From NCBI GenBank assembly GCA_009694305.1, contig SHVL01000001.1, forward strand, positions 62,001-126,000: 64,000 nt of DNA. Direction: 5' to 3'. Below the pieces are notes generated by a model that saw only the letters and a list, made by a program, of their open reading frames with translations, was not told the origin of the DNA and did not search any database. Positions 39,067 to 47,774 of this stretch are shown one piece after another. Position numbers and translations under genes: made by a program. This DNA is from Thermoleophilia bacterium. GTDB lineage: Bacteria > Actinomycetota > Thermoleophilia > Gaiellales > Gaiellaceae. Numbering within the stretch: position 1 is the stretch's first letter; the number at the start of each line of letters is the position of its first letter.

Positions 39067-40035
39067 TCAGGGGAGGAGCACGACCTTGCCGAACCCCGCT
39101 CCCTCTTCGAGGTGCCTGAACGCGGCGTGCGCATCGGCAAGCGGAAACTCCGAGTCCACGAGGGGCTTGACGCCCGTCTGCTCGAGAAAGGCGCACATCT
39201 CCTGAAACTCGGCGAACGTCCCCATCGACGAGCCCAGAACAGCGAGTTGCCGCCAGAAGATCCGGGCCAGGTCGGCCGAGGGATCGGGCCCACTCGTTGC
39301 CCCGGCAACAACCACGGTGCCTCCGGTACGCAGAGACTTCAACGAGTGGTCCCACGTCGCCTTGCCGACCGAGTCGAGCACAGCATCCACGCGCGTCGGG
39401 AGGCGGCTGCCCGGCGCGAAGGCGCCGGCCGCACCGAGTTCGAGCGCACGGGCTCGTTTCTCCTCGCTGCGGCTCGTCACGTAGACGACGAGCCCGGCGG
39501 CCCGCCCGAGCAGCAGAGCGGCCGTCGAGACGCCGCCGCCTGCACCCTGGATGAGAACCGACTGGCCCGGTCGGAGGGCCGCCCGGTTGAAGAGCATCCG
39601 GTAGGCGGTCAGATACGCGGTCGGGAGACATGCCGCCTCGGCAAAGGAGAGCGCCGCCGGCTTGGGCACGAGATTCCGTGACGGGGCGGCGACCCTCTGG
39701 GCGAGCGTGCCGGGAACTCCGCGCTCCGAGAGAACGTGAAAGTCGGCCGCGAGCGTCTCGTCTTCCCCGGGGGCCGGGTTCCCGAGGACGGCGTAGATCA
39801 CAACCTCTGTTCCGTCTGCCGTCACGCCCGCGGCGTCCGTTCCAAGAACGACGGGAACCCCGTTCTCGCTCACTCCGATCCCGCGAAGGCTGAAGAGGTC
39901 GTGATGGTTCAGAGCGGCGGCACGCACCTCGACGACCTCCCATCCTGCCGGAGGAGACGGCTCTGGGACGTCGGTGACATCGAGGCCGGCGAGGGGATCG
40001 CCGGGCGAGATCCGGGCGCAGACCGCTGCGAGCAC
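39067..40035 (-). CDS. MDR-family zinc-free alcohol dehydrogenase / quinone oxidoreductase
   Basis: About 322 residues from GTG 40035, which has GGAGG 7 nt upstream. GroES-like N-terminal fold (GWEVVEVRAAALNHHDLFSLRG), then a Rossmann fold with GQSVLIQGAGGGVSTAALLLGRAAGL, and the ending VPLVDSEFPLADAHAAFRHLEEGAGFGKVVL. Catalytic zinc ligands are not evident at the usual positions. It probably uses NAD(P)H to reduce an activated C=C or carbonyl; substrate unknown. It is divergent from a second MDR gene (40142-41122) across 106 bp. Confidence 0.85.
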   Translation of the reverse strand: MLAAVCARISPGDPLAGLDVTDVPEPSPPAGWEVVEVRAAALNHHDLFSLRGIGVSENGVPVVLGTDAAGVTADGTEVVIYAVLGNPAPGEDETLAADFHVLSERGVPGTLAQRVAAPSRNLVPKPAALSFAEAACLPTAYLTAYRMLFNRAALRPGQSVLIQGAGGGVSTAALLLGRAAGLVVYVTSRSEEKRARALELGAAGAFAPGSRLPTRVDAVLDSVGKATWDHSLKSLRTGGTVVVAGATSGPDPSADLARIFWRQLAVLGSSMGTFAEFQEMCAFLEQTGVKPLVDSEFPLADAHAAFRHLEEGAGFGKVVLLP

Positions 40036-40141
40036 CTTGGAACCTCCGGGGGCAGAATGTGGCCGTCGGCGGCTGCCGGCAGCGTCAGCAGTCGCGAGCG
40101 TACCGGTGCGATGACCCTCCCTGTCGCGTACGCTGGAGTGC

Positions 40142-41122
40142 ATGCGTGCGGTTGTCTTCACGGGGGCCGGCGGGAACGAGGTCATCGAGGTCGTGGAGCG
40201 GCCGGATCCCGTCCCGACCGGGGACGACCTGCTCATCGCCGTGCGGTACGCGGGACTGAATCCCGCCGACCTCGCCCAGCGCGAGGGCCGCTATCCCGCT
40301 CCCCCCGGCTCACCGCCCGACGTTCCCGGTATCGAGGTGTCGGGAAGCGTGATCGCCCGTGGGCCGACGGCGCTCCGATTCGCCGTGGGCTCCCGGGTCT
40401 TCGGCATCGTCGGAGGCGGTGGGTTCGCAGACCGGGTCCTCGTCCATGAACTGCACGTCACCGATGTACCGGAGCGGCTCGACGAGCTCGCTGCCGCGGC
40501 GGTGCCCGAGGTGTTCGTGACCGCCCACGACGCCGTGATGATGCAGGCCCGCCTTCGGCCCGGCGAGCTTCTCGTCGTCAACGGCGCAAACGGCGGAGTC
40601 GGTACTGCAGCCGTACAGATCGCGTCGGTCGCGGGCGCCCGTGTACTCGCAACCGTTCGCAGCGAAGCGCTGCGCGATGACGTGGCCCGGCTCGGAGCAA
40701 CCGTGATCGGGCCGGAGGAACTCGTTGAAAGGGCCGTCGCCGAGGGTGGCGCCGACGTCATTCTCGAGCTCGTCGGCGCACCGAACCTCGGCCCCGACCT
40801 CCGCGCCCTCGCCGTCCGGGGGCGCATCGTGATCGTCGGCATAGGCGCCGGAACGGAGGCTCCACTCGACCTGAGGAAGCTGATGGGACGACGTGCGCAG
40901 ATCATGGGAACCACCCTGCGGGCCCGACCGCTCGAGGAGAAGGCTATTGCAGTCCAGGCCTTTGCCCGTGAAGTCGTGCCGCACCTCGCGGCCGGGCGCA
41001 TCGCTCCGCTCGTCGATCGGGTCTTCCCGGCGAGCGACGTCGCCGCGGCGTTCGACCGGCTGCAGTCACCCGGCAAGCTCGGCAAGGTTTTGCTCGACTT
41101 CGGTGCAACGAGCCGTTCCTGA
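40142..41122 (+). CDS. MDR-family NAD(P)H:quinone oxidoreductase
   Basis: 326 residues, PIG3/QOR-like: MRAVVFTGAGGNEVIEV at the start, AGLNPADLAQREGRYPAPPGSP, dinucleotide site VVNGANGGVGTAAVQIASVAGARV, and C-terminal PLVDRVFPASDVAAAFDRLQSPGKLGKVLL. Cofactor is probably NADPH. It is followed 44 bp later by egtB on the same strand and may share a transcript. The ATG has GGAG with only a 3-nt spacer, while a TACGCT -10-like box lies ~10 bp upstream, so a short-leader transcript is possible. Confidence 0.87.
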   Translation: MRAVVFTGAGGNEVIEVVERPDPVPTGDDLLIAVRYAGLNPADLAQREGRYPAPPGSPPDVPGIEVSGSVIARGPTALRFAVGSRVFGIVGGGGFADRVLVHELHVTDVPERLDELAAAAVPEVFVTAHDAVMMQARLRPGELLVVNGANGGVGTAAVQIASVAGARVLATVRSEALRDDVARLGATVIGPEELVERAVAEGGADVILELVGAPNLGPDLRALAVRGRIVIVGIGAGTEAPLDLRKLMGRRAQIMGTTLRARPLEEKAIAVQAFAREVVPHLAAGRIAPLVDRVFPASDVAAAFDRLQSPGKLGKVLLDFGATSRS

Positions 41123-41166
41123 TCGAGACGCAGAACCTCTGTGGCTACGCTTCCTCCAAGATCATC

Positions 41167-42450
41167 GTGGATAAGCCTGTCTCTAGAACCCGCATCGCCA
41201 CCGAACTCGAGCGGGTTCGCCTGGCGACAGAAGCACTGATCGAACCACTTGGCGATACGGAGCTCCGCCGGCAGGTGTCACCGCTGCAGTCACCGCTCGT
41301 CTGGGACTACGCGCACATCGCATACTTCGAGGAGCTCTGGCTGTCACGGCAGGTCGGCGGCGGCGAACCGATTGCCACGGGCCATGACGACATCTACGAC
41401 GCCTTCCAGCACGAGCGGGACGGACGCGCCGACCTACCTCTCCTCGATCCTTCGGCAGCGCGGGCCTACACCGCCGAAGTCCGTGAACGGACGCTCGAGG
41501 TGCTGGCGGAGGTCGATCTGGAAAGCGAAGATCCGCTCGTGCGTGACGGCTTCGTGTTCGGGATGGTGCTCCAGCACGAGACGCAGCACCAGGAGACGCT
41601 GCTGCAGACGCTCGCGCTCAGGGACGAGGCCTACCCCCTGCCCGAGCGCGCGACGACGACAGCTCCGGCGGGGCCCGAGGACGTGTCCGTCCCGGCAGGG
41701 CCTTTCACCCTCGGCACGTCCGAGCATCCGTGGGCCTACGACAACGAGCGGCAGGCTCACGAGGTCGTGCTCGACGGGTTCCGGATCGACAGGCTGCCCG
41801 TGACGAACGCTCGCTATCTCGACTTCGTCGAGGATCAGGGCTACGACGAGCAGAGCCACTGGAGCGAGCCTGGCTGGGCCTGGCGCCTCGCAGAGAACGC
41901 GACGCTCCCACACGGCTGGCGCGTCAGCGCCGGCGAGAGAGCGCGCCTCCGGTTCGGTCATCTGGAGCCGCTACCGCCGGACGAGCCGGTGCAGCACGTC
42001 TCGTTCTTCGAGGCAGAAGCGTTTGCCCGCTGGGCAGGGAAGCGGCTTGCCACAGAGCAGGAGTGGGAGAAGGCCGCGCGATGCAGACCCGGCGTGGAGA
42101 CGCACGCCGCACGTTTCGCCAACGACGACGACGACGGCCCTGAGGCGAACCTGGGGGGCGCGAGCTTCGGCCCCCTTCCGGCAACGCCCGGGAGCGCCAC
42201 AGCCTGCGGCGCGCTGCAGCTCATGGGCGATGTCTGGGAGTGGACATCCTCGCACTTCCTTCCCTACCCCGGCTTCACGCCTTTCCCCTACCCCGAGTAC
42301 TCCGAGGTGTTCTTCGGCGAGGCCTTCAGGGTGCTGCGTGGCGGCTCGTGGGCATCGGATCCGCTGGTGGCGCGTCCGACTGCACGCAACTGGGACTACC
42401 CTCAGCGCCGTCAGATCTTTGCGGGCTTCCGGTGTGTGACCGATGCTTGA
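41167..42450 (+). CDS. egtB: ergothioneine biosynthesis sulfoxide synthase EgtB
   Basis: 427 residues. Couples hercynine to a thiol donor (gamma-Glu-Cys or Cys) using O2 and a non-haem iron. The N-terminal DinB-like domain provides the iron ligands: His50 in WDYAHIAYFEE, and His137 and His141 in LQHETQHQE. The C-terminal FGE-sulfatase-type domain shows VPAGPFTLGTS, LPVTNARYLDFVED, WEWTSSHFLPYPGF and LRGGSWASDP. GTG start at 41167. It overlaps egtD by 8 bp. Confidence 0.92.
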   Translation: MDKPVSRTRIATELERVRLATEALIEPLGDTELRRQVSPLQSPLVWDYAHIAYFEELWLSRQVGGGEPIATGHDDIYDAFQHERDGRADLPLLDPSAARAYTAEVRERTLEVLAEVDLESEDPLVRDGFVFGMVLQHETQHQETLLQTLALRDEAYPLPERATTTAPAGPEDVSVPAGPFTLGTSEHPWAYDNERQAHEVVLDGFRIDRLPVTNARYLDFVEDQGYDEQSHWSEPGWAWRLAENATLPHGWRVSAGERARLRFGHLEPLPPDEPVQHVSFFEAEAFARWAGKRLATEQEWEKAARCRPGVETHAARFANDDDDGPEANLGGASFGPLPATPGSATACGALQLMGDVWEWTSSHFLPYPGFTPFPYPEYSEVFFGEAFRVLRGGSWASDPLVARPTARNWDYPQRRQIFAGFRCVTDA

Positions 42451-43456
42451 AATGACGCCAAGGGCTCCCCGTGTCCGGATCGACGTCCTCTTCGCAGCCG
42501 ACGACCGCCGTGTGGCGCTTCTCGACGAGGTGTTCTGGAGCCTGCGGGAGACGCCAAAGCAGATCGCGCCCCGGTGGCTGTACGACGAGCGAGGGTCAGA
42601 GCTCTTCGACGAGATAACCCGTCTGCCGGAGTACTACCCGACCCGCACCGAATGGATGATCCTAGAGGGCTGCGCCGCCGAAGTCGCCGAGTTGACCGGG
42701 GCAACGACACTCGTCGAGCTCGGTTCGGGTACCTCCGAGAAGACGACTCTGCTCCTCGATGCGCTCCATGCGGTCGGCACGCTGGCCGTGTTTGCTCCCG
42801 TCGATGTCAGCGAGGAGATACTCTCCCAGAGCGCCAACGCTATAGCGGCACGCTACGAAGGCATCGGCGTCGAGGCGGTCGTAGGGGACTTCGAGAAGCA
42901 CCTGCACTCGATCCCCAAGGGCTCCCCCCGGCTACTCGCGTTTCTCGGAAGCACGATCGGGAACCTCGGCCCTGAGCACCGCGCGCGCTTTCTACGTGCC
43001 GTCTCCGAGACGCTTGCAGCCGATGACCATTTCCTGCTCGGCATCGACCTCGTCAAGAGCCCGGAGCGCCTCGAAGCGGCATACAACGACTCGGCGGGCA
43101 TCACCGAGGCGTTCGTTCGTAATGCGCTGACGGTGCTCGACCGTGAGCTCGGTTCGCGCTTCGACCAGGAGGGTTTCTCGTTCGAGGCGCGCTGGGATGC
43201 AGAGAACGAGTGGGTGGAACTGGGCCTGCGTTCGCTGCGGGCGCAGACGGTCGCGCTACCCGTGCTCGACACGGACGTCTCGTTCGGGGACGGCGAACTG
43301 TTGCGCATCGAGGTGAGCTCGAAGTTCCGGCGCGAGGGGATCGAGAAAGAGCTTGCCGCGGCGGGCCTGACCGTCGAACGCTGGTGGACGGATCCGGACG
43401 GGGACTTCGGCCTCCTGCTTGCCACGCCGGCCGTCAGCGCCAGCGAAACCCCGTAA
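42443..43456 (+). CDS. egtD: L-histidine N-alpha-methyltransferase EgtD
   Basis: 337 residues. Trimethylates histidine to hercynine with SAM, the first step of ergothioneine synthesis. Signatures: PRWLYDERGSELFDEITRLPEYYPTRTE, SAM-binding LVELGSGTSEKTTLLLDAL, FLGSTIGNLGPEHRARFL and LLGIDLVKSPERLEAAYND. EgtB is translated just upstream with overlapping codons. EgtA, EgtC and EgtE homologues are not adjacent, so the rest of the pathway is encoded elsewhere or uses other enzymes. Its end overlaps the convergent enolase-superfamily gene by 23 bp. Confidence 0.93.
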   Translation: MLEMTPRAPRVRIDVLFAADDRRVALLDEVFWSLRETPKQIAPRWLYDERGSELFDEITRLPEYYPTRTEWMILEGCAAEVAELTGATTLVELGSGTSEKTTLLLDALHAVGTLAVFAPVDVSEEILSQSANAIAARYEGIGVEAVVGDFEKHLHSIPKGSPRLLAFLGSTIGNLGPEHRARFLRAVSETLAADDHFLLGIDLVKSPERLEAAYNDSAGITEAFVRNALTVLDRELGSRFDQEGFSFEARWDAENEWVELGLRSLRAQTVALPVLDTDVSFGDGELLRIEVSSKFRREGIEKELAAAGLTVERWWTDPDGDFGLLLATPAVSASETP

Positions 43457-44456
43457 CTCCGGCGACGGGGCCGAAAGGACTCGACGGGAGTCCCGTTCCG
43501 GGCCCGGCGTCGTTGTAGCCCGGCGGCGCAAGGTCGTTCGGAGAGGTCGGGTAGAACAGAGACGCCAGGATCTGCGCCTGACCCCGGCCCGGCCCGATCT
43601 CCGACTGACCACCGCCGTAGACGGGTATCTCGCATCTCGCGCAATGCTCGAGCAGGGAGAGAACGCCCTGGATCGAGCCGATGCGGGCAGGCTTGACGTT
43701 CACTGCCCCGGCGCCAACCGGGACATCGTCCACCGAGCCGACCGGCTCGTCCCAGGCGATGCGCGCCCGATGGGCCGCAAGCACTCGCTCGGTCGCCGGA
43801 GTCAGGCCGGGATCCTCGAGCCAGACATCGGGGAACAGGCGGGCAACACGCTCGTAGATCACGGGGTCGGGCTCGAGATAGACCGAGCTTCCCGGCGAGG
43901 TCCCCTTGAGATCGAGTGTCGCCACGGTGCCACTCGCTGCGATAGCGGCGGCGACTCCCTCCGTCCAGCCCGACGTAACGTCGAGCTTGAGGGACAGGCC
44001 CGGAAAGCGCCGCAGGAGTTCGAGAAAATCCTCCTGTCCGTCCACCCTCCGCGAGACGACGAAGTGGAGTGGGGCAGGAATGCGACCGAGCGCCTCCGCT
44101 ATACCGATGCCGCCCTGGCGCAGGGCCAGGTCGAGCGCGGCTGCCTCGATCGCCCAGAAGCGATAGCGGTGCACAGCCTCCCATCGCGGTCGTGCCGCGG
44201 TGAGCTTGCAGTCCCGGAGCAGAGCCGTTACGTCGCCGACTGTCCGTGCCGCATACAACCCCTCCGGGAGGCCTGCATCGAGAAGAGCACGCCTGTCTGC
44301 GGCGTCGAAGGTCACGTCCTCCCCACGCCCCTCCTCGCCTCGTCCGCAGAGGCGGACGAGGTTCGACCGTCGGACGCCGTCGGCAACCACGCGCTCGAGA
44401 GGAACGATCTCGGAGGCCTCGATCCGAACCGGCAAGGCAAGCAGACGGTCGGGCAT
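43434..44456 (-). CDS. enolase-superfamily enzyme (o-succinylbenzoate synthase / MLE-like)
   Basis: About 340 residues (ATG 44456; a TTG three codons earlier is possible). The barrel contains KLDVTSG, the metal-binding set DLKG, WLEDPG and AWDEP, the base Lys in VNVKPARIGS, and the late GGGQSEIGPGRGQAQILASLFYP strand. The mix fits the muconate-lactonising/OSBS subgroup. Substrate specificity cannot be read from these motifs, so menC is not assigned. It overlaps the tail of egtD and is transcribed towards it. Confidence 0.75.
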   Translation of the reverse strand: MPDRLLALPVRIEASEIVPLERVVADGVRRSNLVRLCGRGEEGRGEDVTFDAADRRALLDAGLPEGLYAARTVGDVTALLRDCKLTAARPRWEAVHRYRFWAIEAAALDLALRQGGIGIAEALGRIPAPLHFVVSRRVDGQEDFLELLRRFPGLSLKLDVTSGWTEGVAAAIAASGTVATLDLKGTSPGSSVYLEPDPVIYERVARLFPDVWLEDPGLTPATERVLAAHRARIAWDEPVGSVDDVPVGAGAVNVKPARIGSIQGVLSLLEHCARCEIPVYGGGQSEIGPGRGQAQILASLFYPTSPNDLAPPGYNDAGPGTGLPSSPFGPVAGVTGFRWR

Positions 44457-44573
44457 GAGAGCCAACGCTACCCAACGGCCTGGCTGCAGGCCTCCACTCG
44501 TCTCGCCCGAACGGTGTGGGCCCGGCCCCTGCCGGTCGGGAGAGAGCGACGTTGCCGGTCGGGAGGCCGCGCC

Positions 44574-46256
44574 TCAGCCAGCGTAGGCGCCCGGCGTCGA
44601 ACGGAAGCCGCGGACGACTCCCTTCCGGTCGCGGGGCACCGCATTGGAGAGGTTCCCGACAGGCACGCCTGCCGGAGCATCGGCCCAGCGAAATGCCGGG
44701 GCCGCGACGGTGCGCGCCGAGAGAGCCGCCGCTGAAGCCGTCGTGAGAGCGTAGTCGCCGTCCTCCGGTGAGACGAGCACCGGACGCACGCTGTTGACGC
44801 GGTTCTCGGTCCGGTAGCGGGTGTCGTTGCACGTGGAGTTCTCGTCACGGCAACCGGCGTCGCCGCCCAGGCCGCTCGGATGACCGCGGGGGCCGTCCCA
44901 CACCACGTTGCCGCGGAAGCGGAGGTCGGCGTCGAAGCGGGTAGGGACAGGGACGTTCGAACCGGCCTGCCACTCCCCCGCATAGGGCCGTGCGACGGCG
45001 ATGTGCATGTACCTGCTCTGCGTCCCGGGCGGGTTGAAGATGAGGTTGTCGTAGACGTAGACGTGGTTGTTCGGAATCCGCACGTAGTTCTCGCCGTCGT
45101 CCACCCGCGTCGTACCGAAGCCCCGCCGGGCGAGCCACGCCGCACAGCGCCCGCGTCCGTCGTCGCCCGGCCGGCCGTCGCAGGAGCGGTGGCCGGCAAC
45201 GAACTCGAGCAGATGGTCGCGTGCGCCGACCCGGTAGAGGGTGTTGTACGCGAGGAGCACCGCATAGCCACCGTTGACGCCGAGGCCTGCACCGTCCACG
45301 TCGTGGACGACGTTGTTCGTCACCTTGACGTCGTAGGCCTCGTACTGCAGCCACGGCCAGGTCATGAACTGGAATCCCGTTCCCTGACCCGCGCTGAAGC
45401 CACCCGTGCCGCAGTCGTAGATCTCGTTGCCACTCACCCTGACAGAGGCAGAGCCGCCCTTGACGTAGGCGCACCAGTCGTTGCTGTCGTGGATTCTGTT
45501 GGAGAGAATCGTGGCGTACTGCACGGCCACGAAGTCAACCGCGTTGTCGGATGCCCCGGAGATGTCGTTCGACTCGAGATAGACGTGCTGTGACTGGTTG
45601 ACCTTGAGCAGGTCGCCGACCTTCCAACTCGCACGCGGAGCGCCGCGGACGACGCTGTTGCGCAACAGGAAATGGTCGCATTTCTCGCAGTGCAGGGCAT
45701 CGCCGATGGCCGATGCGAAGCGCAGACCGAGGAGGTAGAGGTACCGCGTGTCGTAGATGTTGGCCGCGGCCAGCGTGACCGTGCCGGGGCCGTCGGCAGC
45801 CTCGATCAGGATCGGGAACCGGTAGGTGCCATGGCGAGACTCGAAGTAGTTCGGCACCCCGGCGGCTCCGAGCGTGCCCGGAGTGATCCGGATCCGGTAC
45901 CCCGTTCCCGTCAGGACGCGGCCACGGGGAATCCTGAGCCATGCCGCAGCGAGGGTGCGCAGTGCCTGCCGCCGCGTCCTGCCGCTACGGCCGTCATTGC
46001 CGCTGCGGGGATCGACCCAGATCGAGCGCAGCACCGGCGAGCCGATCTCGTAGGGCACGGAGACCGGCGGCAGCGCCACGCCCCGGGCGACGCGCCCGAC
46101 ATCTCCGGCCGTGGCAGCCGCCACCTCAGCGCAGGAGAAGGCTGCGGTGACGGCCGCCGCCGAGATACCGCAGGTGACAACTGCCACACGCAGGAGCGTC
46201 TTGCGGGGCCGGCACCGCTGCCGCGCGGAGGAGAAGAGCAGCAATGGTCTCCTCAT
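44574..46256 (-). CDS. secreted right-handed parallel beta-helix protein
   Basis: 560 residues. The N-terminus has Arg/Lys (RPRKTLLR) and a hydrophobic core (VAVVTCGISAAAVTAAF) ending near AEVAA, a likely signal peptide. The body has DUF1565-like SIWVDPRSGNDGRSG, then many Asn-ladder coils (YLESNDISGASDNAVDF, ILSNRIHDSND, VSGNEIYDCG, VTNNVVHDVDGAGLGV, VYDNLIFNPPG), typical of PbH1 pectate-lyase-like folds that bind or cut polysaccharides. Cys and His groups (CEKCDH, CRDENSTCND) stand out. The ATG overlaps the znuB stop in ATGA, making it the last gene of the znu operon. The enzymatic role is unknown. Confidence 0.75.
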   Translation of the reverse strand: MRRPLLLFSSARQRCRPRKTLLRVAVVTCGISAAAVTAAFSCAEVAAATAGDVGRVARGVALPPVSVPYEIGSPVLRSIWVDPRSGNDGRSGRTRRQALRTLAAAWLRIPRGRVLTGTGYRIRITPGTLGAAGVPNYFESRHGTYRFPILIEAADGPGTVTLAAANIYDTRYLYLLGLRFASAIGDALHCEKCDHFLLRNSVVRGAPRASWKVGDLLKVNQSQHVYLESNDISGASDNAVDFVAVQYATILSNRIHDSNDWCAYVKGGSASVRVSGNEIYDCGTGGFSAGQGTGFQFMTWPWLQYEAYDVKVTNNVVHDVDGAGLGVNGGYAVLLAYNTLYRVGARDHLLEFVAGHRSCDGRPGDDGRGRCAAWLARRGFGTTRVDDGENYVRIPNNHVYVYDNLIFNPPGTQSRYMHIAVARPYAGEWQAGSNVPVPTRFDADLRFRGNVVWDGPRGHPSGLGGDAGCRDENSTCNDTRYRTENRVNSVRPVLVSPEDGDYALTTASAAALSARTVAAPAFRWADAPAGVPVGNLSNAVPRDRKGVVRGFRSTPGAYAG

Positions 46257-47053
46257 CCTCGACGCACCACTGCGGAAAGGCCCGAGGCTACGAGGAAGAA
46301 TCCTGCGGCGACGAGAACGATCGTGCCTCCCGGTGGCAGGTTCGCGTAGTAGGCGATCGACAGTCCGGCGATGACCGCGCAGACGCCGAACATCATCGAG
46401 AGAGCGAAGGTCGAGCGGAGGCTCCAGGCAACCCGGTTTGCGGCAATCACCGGGAGAACCATAAGCGCCGCGATCAGGAGGATCCCGACGATTCGCATCG
46501 AGACCGCGACGGTGAGGGCCGCCAGCACCGCGACAACGACGTTGAGCCGGGTCACTGGAACGCCCGCCACACGACTCCCTTCACCGTCGAGCACCGTTGC
46601 GACGAGGCCACGAAAGAGAATCGCGATCGTGGTCAGGGCTCCGACACCGAGCACGAGCACCGTCAGGAAGTCGGCACGCGTGACCGTGAGGATCGAGCCA
46701 AACAGGAACTGGAAGAGGTTGACGTTGAGCGCACCCGCCTTCGAGATGAGTACGACGCCGGCAGCGATACCCGTATAGAAGACGAGAGCAAGGGCCTGGT
46801 CGCCGGCGGCTCCACGACGCGTGCGCAACCACTCGATTGCGAGAGCGCCGATCACTGCCGCGACAAGCGCAGTCAGCACCGGCGAGATGCCGAGGAGGTA
46901 CCCCACCGCGACGCCGGCGAACGCGACGTGCCCGAGGCCGTCGCCGACGAGCGAGGCCTGCCGCTCGACGAGGAAGAATCCGACGGCCGGAGCCAGCACT
47001 CCGACGATCACCCCCGTCGCGAGGGCAAGCCGCATGAACTCGAGATCAAGCAT
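46253..47053 (-). CDS. znuB: zinc ABC transporter permease ZnuB-like
   Basis: 266 residues from ATG 47053, with about eight TM helices of the ABC-3 family (GVLAPAVGFFLVERQASLVGDGLGHVAFAGVAVGYLLG, NLFQFLFGSILTVTRADF, SMRIVGILLIAALMVLPVIAANRV). It moves a divalent metal across the membrane with ZnuC. Zinc is inferred from the adjacent Fur/Zur gene; manganese is the alternative for this family. It overlaps znuC by 8 bp and the beta-helix gene by 4 bp. Confidence 0.9.
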   Translation of the reverse strand: MLDLEFMRLALATGVIVGVLAPAVGFFLVERQASLVGDGLGHVAFAGVAVGYLLGISPVLTALVAAVIGALAIEWLRTRRGAAGDQALALVFYTGIAAGVVLISKAGALNVNLFQFLFGSILTVTRADFLTVLVLGVGALTTIAILFRGLVATVLDGEGSRVAGVPVTRLNVVVAVLAALTVAVSMRIVGILLIAALMVLPVIAANRVAWSLRSTFALSMMFGVCAVIAGLSIAYYANLPPGGTIVLVAAGFFLVASGLSAVVRRG

Positions 47054-47774
47054 GCGTGTGGGAGGGGTCGTGCCACACACCCGGGAGGCCACTCGGGGGC
47101 CCGTCGTAGACGATGCCTCCACGCACGAGGACGATCCGGTCAACGACGTGCTCGACAGCACCGAACTCGTGGGAGACGTACAGAATCGTCACCCCGAACT
47201 GCGTGCGTAACTCCTCGAGCAGAACACCGAGCGAATCCTGCGACTCGGCGTCTACCCCGGTGGTCGGCTCGTCGAGTGCGAGCAGCGTTGGCTCGGAGGC
47301 GAGGGCCTTGGCGATCAGCGCCCGCTGCTGCATCCCGCCAGAGAGCGTCCTCAGGGGCGAGTCGGCACGGTCGCTGAGTCCGACCGTCTCGATCGCACGC
47401 GCAACTGCCTCACGGTCGGAACGGCGCAACGGCCCCCAGATTCCTGCCGAGGTGAGGCGCCCCGTCGAAACAACCTCGCGCACGGTGACGGGTGCCTCAC
47501 CAACGACACGGGCGCGCTGCGGGAGATAGCCGATCCGCGCGCCGTCCACGCTCTTGCCACCCACTTGCCCGAAGACGCGCACCGTTCCCGTTGTAGGACG
47601 TTCGAGACCGAGCACGAGTCGGAGAAGGGTCGTCTTGCCCCCGCCGTTCGGTCCCGCGATCGCCACGAACTCCCCGGCGGAGACCTCGAAGGACACATCC
47701 TCGAGCACCCGAACGCCCGCCCGATAGGCAAACGAGACGCCCTCGAGCTCGACGACGGAGGTCAGCTCCGGCAT
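47046..47774 (-). CDS. znuC: zinc ABC transporter ATP-binding protein ZnuC-like
   Basis: 242 residues. Walker A GPNGGGKTTLLRL, Q-loop GYLPQRA, signature LSGGMQQRALIAKAL, Walker B LLALDEPTTGVD and H-loop YVSHEFGAVEH are complete. Energises ZnuB. Its start lies inside the end of znuA (13-bp overlap), so the three genes form one translationally coupled unit. Confidence 0.93.
   Translation of the reverse strand: MPELTSVVELEGVSFAYRAGVRVLEDVSFEVSAGEFVAIAGPNGGGKTTLLRLVLGLERPTTGTVRVFGQVGGKSVDGARIGYLPQRARVVGEAPVTVREVVSTGRLTSAGIWGPLRRSDREAVARAIETVGLSDRADSPLRTLSGGMQQRALIAKALASEPTLLALDEPTTGVDAESQDSLGVLLEELRTQFGVTILYVSHEFGAVEHVVDRIVLVRGGIVYDGPPSGLPGVWHDPSHTHA

Noticed and set aside
42853-44832. 659-codon minus-strand open frame across egtD and the enolase-like gene
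   Set aside because: Arg/Gly/Pro-rich shadow that overlaps three supported genes.
46244-47377. 377-codon plus-strand open frame opposite znuB and znuC
   Set aside because: Composition of Arg/Asp/His-rich shadow; the minus strand carries complete ABC transporter motifs.
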